From Plasmodiophora brassicae (Eukaryota > Endomyxa > Phytomyxea > Plasmodiophorida > Plasmodiophoridae), in assembly GCA_039704465.1 (NCBI GenBank), contig JASFAU010000018.1, forward strand, positions 1-64,000: a stretch of 64,000 nucleotides of DNA, written 5' to 3'. The notes beneath the pieces are model-generated. The model searched no databases, was not told where the DNA came from, and saw only the letters and a program-made list of their open reading frames with translations. Position numbers and translations under genes: made by a program. Below, piece after piece: positions 57,041-64,000 of the stretch (position 1 is the stretch's first letter; each line of letters starts with the position of its first letter).

Positions 57041-57831
57041 ACGGCTGCCACTTCATTATCGCCCTGGACGGGCAGCTTTCCGAGCGGATCGCCGCGCCCG
57101 TCGGCCTCTTCCAGGGCGCCATTGGCTCCCTCGACCTGTTCAATGTTTTGATTGACGACCTACCGTACCAGATCGTGTCGCGTTTCGGCGACGAGTGCCC
57201 AATGTTTGACCACATGCCGGTCCCGTGCCAATTCTACGCGGATGACACGCTCCTGCATACGTTCACCGACGACATGGCCCAGGCCATGATGGACCTCTGT
57301 CAGGAGTACGCGCAGCGCCACGACCTCGAATGGAACGCGTCCAAGTCGATCGTATCCAGACCGCGGGCGTCGCCGTCCGCTGCACAACCGGCACCGCGCA
57401 CCCTGACCATCGCCGGCAACCGCGTCGTCGAGGAGGACGAGCTCGACAAGCCCGTGTGCTTCCTGGGCGTCGTCATGAAGAATGGCCGCCTCGACCACCG
57501 TGCCCAGCTCACGACGCGTACCTCGAAGGCCGAGAAGGCGATGATTGGCATCATGCAGACGGGCGTGTTCAGGACGGAGCACCTGTCGATCGTTCGAAAG
57601 ACGCGCGTCGTCGGCGCCTGGATCCGCTCGCGCGCCGAGTACAGGCTCGCGATCAGCAACAGCCACGTCGGCCTACTGAAGAAGCTCGACCAGCTGCAGA
57701 AGTCGGCCGTCGTCCTGTTCTTCGGTGGATACCGCCGCCGCATCGGCTCGTCCCTGATGCTCCGGTACGCTGGGCTCGTGCCCGCCGCCGCCCGCCATGC
57801 CAAGCTGCGCGCCCGGTTCGCGTTCAAGTAG
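57034..57831 (+). pseudogene. LINE ORF2 RT palm/thumb (copy 2), nonsense-terminated
   Basis: GLFQGAIGSLDLFNVLIDDL (motif B), CQFYADDTLLHTF with YADD at 57235-57246, LEWNASKSIV and PVCFLGVVM, nearly identical to copy 1. The frame ends at TAG 57829-57831 in FAFK*, where copy 1 has CAG (Gln), a single C-to-T change. The frame then continues open to about 58530 (next entry). Confidence 0.9.
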
Positions 57832-58529
57832 GTCACGTGGTCGGAGCAGATCAAGGATGGCGATCGCGTCCCGTTCCTTGTCCGCGTCACGCGTTGGGCG
57901 CTCAGCAACCCGCGCAGCCGATTCAACATGATGCTGAAGGGCTGCAAGGTCTACGCGGATGCGACGGCCATCTACAGGAACGGCGAACAGGCACGCGCGA
58001 TGCGTAACAACGATGAACTCGCCGACGTCGAGGCCAGCCGACCGACACGAAAGCGCCCACGCCTGCCCGATCGGCAAGACGCACTGCTGCAGGCGCTCGA
58101 GCTGCACACATGGACCGCTGCCAACGCGTTCTGCAAGCTGATGCGCCTGCAGCTGCAGACGTACAACCTGCCCTTCCCGGCCGCGTACCACTCGGGCAAC
58201 GACGCATACGCGGTGGCGTCATGGGTCACAAACCGCATCCCGGGCACCAACGCCCAGTGCCGCGCCTGCAATGACAAGAACCTGTCGCGGTACCACATTG
58301 CCGCTCGATGTACTGACTCAATGCGCCTGCTCAGACCGATCATCGATTGGCGCATCCGGGCGCTACACTTCAACAGGGCCGACACCGGGATCGCCATCGA
58401 CTACGTGGCCATTCAGCTGAACGACTACGCCCGTCTGACGGCGCCGCCCGCCAGCGAAGCCGCTCGCCTGCACCCTCGCCGGATGCCGGATCCGCGCGAC
58501 CCGACGTTTCGGCTGAGCGATCGCCAGCA
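57832..58529 (+). pseudogene. LINE ORF2 C-terminal part with CCHC finger (copy 2)
   Basis: Continues in frame after the TAG with the basic linker RPTRKRPRLPDRQDALLQAL and the zinc finger CRACNDKNLSRYHIAARC at 58258-58311 (CX2CX8HX4C). Then RPIIDWRIRALHFNRADTGI without the frameshift of copy 1, up to RDPTFRLSDRQ. It ends abruptly at about 58529, where the sequence changes to the oxidase piece. Comparison of the two copies shows independent mutations. Confidence 0.85.
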
Positions 58530-59309
58530 GGCGCCGAGCTGGCGCGGGGCATGCCGGCGCTGCTGCTGGCGGGCGGCGGCGCGCCCGTCGACCTGCGCGA
58601 GATGTCGTGGGCACGCAGCGCCATCGTCATGGCGCGCCTGGGGCCGACGACGCCCCTGTCGGCGCTCTCGGCGCGCCCCGGCGACGCGCCGACGCAGGCG
58701 CCGTTCAAGGCGAAATCGACGTACGTCGTGGAGGCGTTCGCGCCCGGCGCCACAAGCATGGCGACGTTCCTGGCGCATCTGGCGTCGCCCGTCGCCGCCG
58801 GGTCGTACGTCCTGCTCGACGCGAACGGCGGCGCCATTGCCGACGTGGCGCCGGACGCGACGGCGTTCGCCCATCGCAACGCCCTGCATGGCGTCCAGTT
58901 CCAGGGCGTATGGGCGGGCGCCAACGACAACGGGGGCGCCCGCGCACGCGCCTGGGTGACGGCCTTCGCCGCCGACCTGCGCCCGTACACGATCGGCGCC
59001 TACGTCAACTACATCGACCTGGACCTGGGCACGGACGTGCCCGCCGACGGGTCCGCCCCGGCCTGGGCGATCGCGTACTGGGGACGCGACAATTACCAGC
59101 GCCTGCTGCGCGCCAAGGCCGCGTCCGATCCGACCAACGTCTTCAACGGGCCGCAGAGCATCCCGCTCGTCGACGTCGCCGCCAGCAGCAGCAGCAGCGG
59201 CGGCGGCAATAATGGCGCCGCTGATCGGATCCCGCCCGCCAACTCGTTGCTGGCGACCGTGCTGGCCATGATTGGCGGCTATGCGGTCGCCGTCGTTGGC
59301 CTGTCGTAG
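58530..59309 (+). pseudogene. BBE-type FAD-linked oxidase, C-terminal half, with GPI-like tail
   Basis: About 255 codons of the substrate and C-terminal region of a berberine-bridge-enzyme-like flavin oxidase (carbohydrate or alcohol oxidation, secreted). ATAFAHRNALHGVQFQGVWA precedes GAYVNYIDLDLGTDVP, WAIAYWGRDNYQRLLRAKA and SDPTNVFNGPQSIP, which form the BBE domain. The FAD-binding half is missing because the LINE copy abuts at 58529. The end has a Ser/Gly linker and hydrophobic tail (LLATVLAMIGGYAVAVVGLS), typical of a GPI-anchor signal, then TAG repeated five times. Without a start it is a pseudogene, though the remaining frame is intact, so the break is recent. Confidence 0.85.
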
Positions 59310-59574
59310 TAGTAGTAGTAGCAGAAACTAGCGGTAGGGTTCGCTTTGCTTAACGCAGGAATGCCACGTTGCCGTTTGGATAGAGTCGGAACCGTCAATT
59401 ATGGAATTCCCCATGCCACGGAAAACCATCAGGATACAACGTGATCGCGGCACGAGTCAGGGCAACGATTTCCCCCGTTTCTGCGCTTAGACATTTGTTT
59501 ATTCGTACGAAGACGTGTCAACAGTTCATGCATTATTGGCAGGTCGTTAGTGCCTGGCATCGCACATGCATAGC
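59310..59574. other. Intergenic: 3' ends of two convergent genes
   Basis: Begins with a TAG microsatellite (about 59307-59322). No coding sequence. It lies between the plus-strand oxidase remnant and the minus-strand 413-aa gene, so it holds both 3' untranslated regions. No clear AATAAA was seen on either strand. Confidence 0.4.
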
Positions 59575-60816
59575 TCACCAACAAGTCGCTACGACAGCAC
59601 CGATAACTGCAAGGGCTGCTGATACAGTAACGCGGGGCGCGGTAGTCGTTGTAAGAGCCTCGTTGGAGGAAGCAACCGTATCCTGCTTCGGTAAGCCCTG
59701 CTTACGTGAGAGGATCTTCAAGGTTGCAACGGCCTTGGCGATAGCCTTGTTGACGCCCACCTTCACGTTCTTCGCCTTAACAAATTTGGCGCCGTGGATA
59801 ACGCCTGCTGCACCGACACCGATACCGATCGTCCCAGCGATAATGATGCCGACTTTCCGGAAGGTCGATATGTGAGATGTTGGTGATACCGGAGAGTTCC
59901 GAACAGCCTTAAGTGTCGCAGCAAAGAAGCCCCCAGTGACAGCGGTCTTCATGGGATGCCATTTGGTAAACTCGAGCGCTTTCCGTAACAGAGAGCGCGC
60001 AAGGCGATTCTTAGACGTCGCAATGGCACATCCTGTTTCGCGCAGGCGCATAACGAGCAGCGCCGTTGGCAAAGTTTGTTCCACAGTAGAGAGCCCTTTG
60101 CGGATCCTCGACCTCGGCCAGAGACGTTGTTTAGCCGTGTCACTACTGATACCGTTAATGAAGCACTGCACTTTCCTTGACGCGCTGCTACCGTCTAGGC
60201 ATCGGGATGGCTTCGGCTTCAGGACAGCGCTCTGCAGGGCGCATCCGGTTGAGCAACGCCCTTGGCTACGAGCAGTTTCGGCTGTAGCTGGCGTTGGTGA
60301 TGACGTCTGTTCCTTCACATGATCAGCACGTGGGGACGCCCCTTCTTCAAACCAGTCATATCCACATCCACCCTCAGTACTCCGACCGCCATCGAGGCAC
60401 TCCAGGTAGACATTCTTCGCGATCCGGTCGTCAGCGTGGATGTCGATGCAATAGTAGCTGATGGCATCAGCGATTGCATCATGCAGTGCAGGTTCGGTAA
60501 CCATATCGAGAGGAGAGCCGGTCGAGATGTCGCCTAGGTCAGCGCTAGCGCGCAGGTCTTCACAGATGACTTTCGACAAGTTGTACGTGGGTTTCGCCAC
60601 GGATGATGGCGGCATCAAGAACGCATTTGCTCGGTAGTCGTCGTCTTTCGCAGGGTACCGGGCATTTTGGACACTGCTCAGACCGCCCTGCCTGAAGGAG
60701 GACGGGGCAACGAAACCAATGTCCAGGGCGGCGGCGAAGCAGACGATCAATTCAGCCCTGCAGAGAGGCATACATATTGTCAGGAACAGCTGATAGCCGC
60801 CCTTGACCGGGAACAT
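59575..60816 (-). CDS. Hypothetical surface or membrane protein, 413 aa
   Basis: An uninterrupted minus-strand frame. Two candidate starts exist: ATG at 60816 and ATG at 60771. The second gives MPLCRAELIVCFAAALDIGF, a better signal peptide. The middle is hydrophilic with several Cys (CEDLRASAD, YYCIDIHADD, GGCGYDWFEE). A Gly-rich hydrophobic segment GIIIAGTIGIGVGAAGVIHG (about 323-342) could span a membrane. A basic helical stretch follows (KAKNVKVGVNKAIAKAVATL), then a Thr-rich stalk and a hydrophobic C-terminus (VSAALAVIGAVVATCW) resembling a GPI signal. ATAAATATA lies 75-85 bases upstream. No family recognised; probably a lineage-specific secreted or surface protein. Introns are not excluded. 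Confidence 0.6.
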   Translation of the reverse strand: MFPVKGGYQLFLTICMPLCRAELIVCFAAALDIGFVAPSSFRQGGLSSVQNARYPAKDDDYRANAFLMPPSSVAKPTYNLSKVICEDLRASADLGDISTGSPLDMVTEPALHDAIADAISYYCIDIHADDRIAKNVYLECLDGGRSTEGGCGYDWFEEGASPRADHVKEQTSSPTPATAETARSQGRCSTGCALQSAVLKPKPSRCLDGSSASRKVQCFINGISSDTAKQRLWPRSRIRKGLSTVEQTLPTALLVMRLRETGCAIATSKNRLARSLLRKALEFTKWHPMKTAVTGGFFAATLKAVRNSPVSPTSHISTFRKVGIIIAGTIGIGVGAAGVIHGAKFVKAKNVKVGVNKAIAKAVATLKILSRKQGLPKQDTVASSNEALTTTTAPRVTVSAALAVIGAVVATCW

Positions 60817-61598
60817 TCTGAAACCAAACTACGGCGACGTCTGCGCTGGCATTCTGTCGGGCACCGATTCGTACTCTTGAGGGCGGCGGCCTATATTTAT
60901 CGTCACAGTCTAGAGGGGTCGTCGTCTCCGTTTCTTGCTGACCAGCTTCTGTAGGACGAATTGTCCTTCACTTTCTGCTGAGGTGTACTGCTCGAGCAGG
61001 CACTGCTGTATCGGACTGAAATGGATTTCGATGAGCGGAACTTCGCTTCGATCCCTTGACTGCCCCATTTCAGTCCGATACAGTGCATTGTTAGGGCAAC
61101 CGCATCGTCGGGCTTCAAGCGCCAAGCGGTCCAGACGTGCGGATGGTTACAGCTTGATGCCCATTGCAGTCCAACAGCTCGATTTTCGATGCGCGTGCGA
61201 TATGATATCTAATTATCATCACGTTATACTCGTTCCAGAAACGGGATCCCTAGACGACCGACGTCACGATCGTGCATGTACGCAGGGGGAACGCACATCG
61301 ATTGCAGGGCCGACGTTCCTGTAGCACGCTGCCGGTTCCCAGGCTCTAATCCGTAACCCGGGGCGCCCTGTCGGGAAGAACGGACCCCAACATAATTAAG
61401 ATGCTGTTTCTGTTTTACAGCGTACTATTGCTTAGTCGTAATAATTGTACGTAGACCAACACGTACGCGCGCGCGCCCCTGCAGCCGACTGTCCATCTCA
61501 ACGTGACTGTCCTGTACTGGACTGCTGTGTCTGTGTCGATCAAGCCCAGGGTACCGACCTATGTGATCACTTACGCTTACCCTACTCCATGTAATATC
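60817..61598. other. Divergent intergenic region between two secreted-protein genes
   Basis: Contains no convincing gene. It serves as the 5' region for both the minus-strand 413-aa gene and the plus-strand GH18 gene. On the minus strand a TATA-like ATAAATATA lies at about 60891-60899. A hairpin at 61000-61086 is described separately. AT-richer segments occur near 61200-61235 and 61390-61455, followed by a short CG run (61466-61477). Confidence 0.4.
61000..61086. repeat. Hairpin: 18-bp perfect stem extended to 22 bp, 40-base loop
   Basis: TGTATCGGACTGAAATGG (61007-61024) pairs perfectly with 61065-61082. Outside it GCAC pairs with GTGC after a 3-base bulge on the left. It lies between two divergent genes. 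It could be a structured RNA or a DNA hairpin. No known RNA family is recognised. Confidence 0.75.
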
Positions 61599-64000
61599 AT
61601 GTGGCGTTGGCACAGCTCGCTGCTTGCTTACGTCCTTGCCGGCGTCGTGACACACACTCACGCCGCCGCCGTACCACCGCAACCGTGCATGAACTGTTCG
61701 ATCTCGGCGACCGGCCCCGGTACGACCAGCCACATTATCGGATTTGTCCTCAACTACAAGACGTCTGTGCTGCCCATCGCCAGCATCAACGGCGCCCTGT
61801 TCACCGAAATCGTCTACCAAGGGTTCGACATCGTCGAAGGGCGCTGCGCCGTGGACAACGCCTGGTTCGATACCCAGCAGACGTTTGGGTCGAATGCCCT
61901 GGGTGACGACACGAACGCTGCCACGCCGTACAGGGGCAACTTCTACCAGCTGCGCCTCCTGAAGCAGCAGGCCGGCAATGCCGGACGACTACGGACGCTC
62001 GTCTCCATTGGCGGGTATTCCTTCTCGACGAACGTCAGTGTAATCGCCGCCAGCGATGCCGGTCGCCATCTTCTGGCGTCGTCGTGCACGCAACTGGCGC
62101 GGTACTACGGGTTCGATGGCGTCGAGATCCGCTGGCGTACGTTGACCTTCACCTGTTCGCGCGCGTAATGCACGTGATGCAGCCATCTCACGTGCCTGTC
62201 TGTCTGTCCACAGAGTACCCAGTGATGGGCGGCGCCTGGATGAACGTGCACAGCCCGGCCGATAAGGCCAACCTGCCGTTGCTGCTGGCGGCGTTCCGGA
62301 CGGAAGACCCAGGCCTGCTACTGACGGCGAACGTGAACTTCAACGCGGGCACGCTGTACCCCAGGTACGACCTGGCCGGCATCGCCAACCAGGTCGACTG
62401 GATCCATGCCGACACGTTCGGCCTGTACGGCACCTGGTCGACGTCGACGGCGCATTACGCCAACCTGTTCTTCACGGTCGGGTCGCCCAGCTCCGACACG
62501 GTCGACGGCCTGGTCGTGCAGGCGCTGGCGGCCGGCGTCCCGCCCTGCAAGTTCATCCTGGGCGTGCCGCTATCGTATCCGGCGTGGAAGCTGACGTCGA
62601 ACGTCCCCGCGTCGTTCCCGGCGCTGTTCGCCCCCGGGACGACGTACACAGCGGGGGCCACTGACAACGGCCTGTTCCGGTACCGGGACGCCATGCAACT
62701 CTGTTCGGGCGCGCCCTCGTCCTGCACGGTCGTCTGGGACGCGAGCAGCAACGCCAGCGTGCTGTACGACCCGTCGTCGCTGGTCTGGATTCCGGTCGAG
62801 TCGGCACAGACCATGGCCGCCAAGGCGGCGTACATCGCGGCCAACAACCTGGGCGGCGTCATATTCACCGACGTGAGCGGCGACACGTCCGCGTTCGACA
62901 TCGTGACGGCCATGCAGGTGGCGTTGAAGGGTTCGGCCCCCTGCCTCGGGCAGCCCGCCTACGTACCGTCGGGCGGCGCCGTTCCGAGTTACGCGCGGCA
63001 GGCGCCGGGTGCGTGCGCACCCGTCCGCGCGAGCTCGACGTCGGGAGGCATGGCGACGCCCGCTCTGCAGACAGCAACGCGCGTCATTGGGCGATACGCG
63101 AGCTACAAGGACGCGTACCTGCCGGTCGCCGCCATCGACGGTTCGCTGCTGACGCACGTCATCTACGAGTCGGCGGGGGCGAACGCGTCGTGGCAGTGTC
63201 AGTTCGCGTCGCCCGTGAACGACCTCGTGCGGGTGTTCGGGGCGAACACGCTCGGCAACGACACGGGCGACCCGTACCACGGCGACGTGAACCAGCTGCG
63301 CCGGCTGAAGCTCAAGTACCCGCACCTGACGACGATCCTGCAGCTGGGCCAGAACGTCAGGTTCAGCTCGCTGGTCTCCGACGCCGGTCGCCGGTCCGCC
63401 TTCGTGTCCTCCTGCGTCGCCATGATGCAGCAGTACGGGTTCGACGGCCTGAACGTCAACTGGAGTAAGTCGGGGTACGGCGCCGCCGGGTGCACCGCGG
63501 TCGCTGACGGTGCGCGTGGTGCCCCCTCCGCCCCGGTGCAGACAGCCCGATGCTGGGCGCCAGTTACCAGAACGACCCGCACCTGCCGACGGATCGCACC
63601 CAGCTGCCCGTCCTGATGCAGATGTTCCGGGCGCAGATGCCCCCGGGCGCCCTCCTGTCCCTGACCGTCACCGTCCAGGCCGACACCATGTACGCCGCCT
63701 ACGACCTGCCCGCCATCGTCCCGCACGTCGACTTTATCGAGTACGCCAACGAGTGGATGTGGTACGTCGCGGCGGCCCCGTGCATCGCCGCTATGGCGCC
63801 CCGCGCTGACCACACGGCGGCCTGCAGGGGCACCTGGTCGCCCGTGCCGGGGCACCTGAACCCGCTGCACTTCAACGCGGCGTCGCCCGCGTACTACTCG
63901 ATCGAGGCGAACGTCGTCCAGCTGCTGAACTGGGGCGTCCCGCACTGCAAGCTGGTCCTGGGCCTGCCCGTGTACGGGGCCGCCTGGAACCTGTCGGCGC
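61599..64000 (+). CDS. Secreted two-domain GH18 chitinase-like protein, catalytically altered (partial)
   Basis: Gene model: exons 61599-62136, 62214-63464 and 63542 to beyond the window; 749 residues are visible. The start ATG gives signal peptide MWRWHSSLLAYVLAGVVTHT with cleavage after HA. GH18 domain 1: IIGFVLNYK (beta-1), SIGG (residues 136-139), then FDGVEIRW-QYP at 172-182, and FILGVPLSYPAW and GVIFTDVSGD later. Domain 2: VIGRYASYK, QLGQ, FDGLNVNW-N at 589-597, LVLGLPVYGAAW. Active GH18 enzymes have D-G-x-D-x-D-x-E. Here domain 1 has D-G-x-E-x-R-x-Q and domain 2 D-G-x-N-x-N-x-N, so the acid/base Glu is missing from both. The fold and chitin-binding surface may remain. Likely a secreted lectin-like chitinase homologue. 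More domains may follow. Confidence 0.85.
62137..62213 (+). other. Intron 1 of GH18 gene (77 nt, phase 1)
   Basis: GTACGTTGACC...CTGTCTGTCCACAG. Splicing joins TGG-C to AG-TAC-CCA, producing W-Q-Y-P, which restores the conserved WxYP end of the GH18 beta-4 motif and the frame. Without it the frame hits TAA at 62166. The pyrimidine-rich TGTCTGTCTGTCCACAG acceptor supports it. Confidence 0.9.
63465..63541 (+). other. Intron 2 of GH18 gene (77 nt, phase 1)
   Basis: GTAAGTCGGGG...CCCCGGTGCAG. Splicing joins TGG-A to AC-AGC, giving W-N-S and an open frame to the window end. The position (directly after the Trp of the beta-4 motif), phase and length match intron 1, so the second domain is a duplicate of the first, intron included. 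Confidence 0.9.

Larger units (their letters stand above)
54718..58529 (+). mobile_element. APE-type LINE, copy 2 (ORF1 end + ORF2), 3'-truncated
   Basis: A non-LTR retrotransposon with an acidic ORF1 C-terminus, an AP-endonuclease-like domain, reverse transcriptase and CCHC zinc finger in the standard order. It is broken by at least two frameshifts (about 56030 and 57030) and a TAG at 57829-57831. It lacks the 3' tail present in copy 1, stopping at RLSDRQ (58528), where a BBE-oxidase gene piece begins. Loss of the 3' end is unusual for a simple LINE insertion and indicates later deletion or rearrangement. Confidence 0.85.

Noticed and set aside
59936..60322. 128-codon plus-strand frame opposite the 413-aa gene
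   Set aside because: The minus-strand frame is three times longer, has a signal-peptide-like start and membrane-like segments.
61503..61598. In-frame upstream extension of the GH18 gene from a GTG
   Set aside because: No ATG in that stretch; the ATG at 61599 gives a proper signal peptide.
62570..63945. Minus-strand frames of about 250 codons opposite the GH18 gene
   Set aside because: Arg-rich antisense shadows of a well-supported GH18 coding sequence.
1..64000. tRNA, rRNA and other standard RNA genes
   Set aside because: No cloverleaf A/B boxes or ribosomal motifs were noticed by eye; a covariance-model search was not possible here.

Overview
This window is the left end of a eukaryotic chromosome. 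It opens with a C-rich telomere tract (CCTAAAA/CCCTAAAA units, so TTTTAGG(G) on the other strand). It then runs through about 60 kb of repeat-dominated subtelomere into the first ordinary-looking genes near 59.6-64 kb. Short spliceosomal introns (two of 77 nt, GT...AG), non-LTR and Penelope-like reverse transcriptases, signal peptides and GPI-like tails all indicate a nucleus. A TTTTAGGG-type telomere, high GC, and secreted chitinase-like and berberine-bridge-type oxidase proteins fit a plasmodiophorid rhizarian such as Plasmodiophora. That is an inference; a green alga or another protist is not excluded.

Layout. 1-47 telomere. 27-1568 (minus) a decayed LTR-retrotransposon gag-protease whose pol side has been replaced by telomere. 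1791-30767 a nucleosome-sized 169-bp satellite, roughly 150 units with higher-order variant patterns. It is interrupted twice by the same 1.8-kb element, which has identical 92-bp TG...CA terminal repeats and a 5-bp GGACG target duplication. Satellite plus element were then duplicated as a 3,159-bp block. 30768-34254 broken plus-strand genes of unknown or tentative identity, one resembling a ubiquitin-specific protease without its catalytic Cys. 34255-38435 and 44580-53780 ancient, strongly diverged repeats of about 0.8-1.5 kb. 38436-39554 a 5'-truncated Penelope-like reverse transcriptase abutting poly-C and CCCTAAA motifs. 39690-41704 and 54718-58529 two copies of one APE-type LINE, the second retaining an ATGCTAA overlap between ORF1 and ORF2. 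A tRNase Z fragment and a large inverted repeat of gag-like coding sequence lie just upstream of the second LINE. 58530-59309 the C-terminal half of a GPI-tailed BBE-type FAD oxidase. 59575-60816 (minus) an intact unknown membrane or surface protein. 61599-64000 a secreted protein with two GH18 domains that runs off the window.

How it works together. Most of the window is a mobile-element and satellite graveyard with no evident operon-like organisation. The most interesting biology is (i) the miniature LTR element nested in and amplified with the satellite, (ii) an endonuclease-less Penelope-like RT with telomere-like sequence at its truncated 5' end, and (iii) a two-domain GH18 protein that has lost the catalytic Glu in both domains while keeping a matching intron in each. 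This suggests an internally duplicated, secreted, non-catalytic chitin-binding protein.

Limits: everything was read by eye. Copy numbers, percent identities and repeat boundaries are approximate, and gene models in the decayed zones are tentative.
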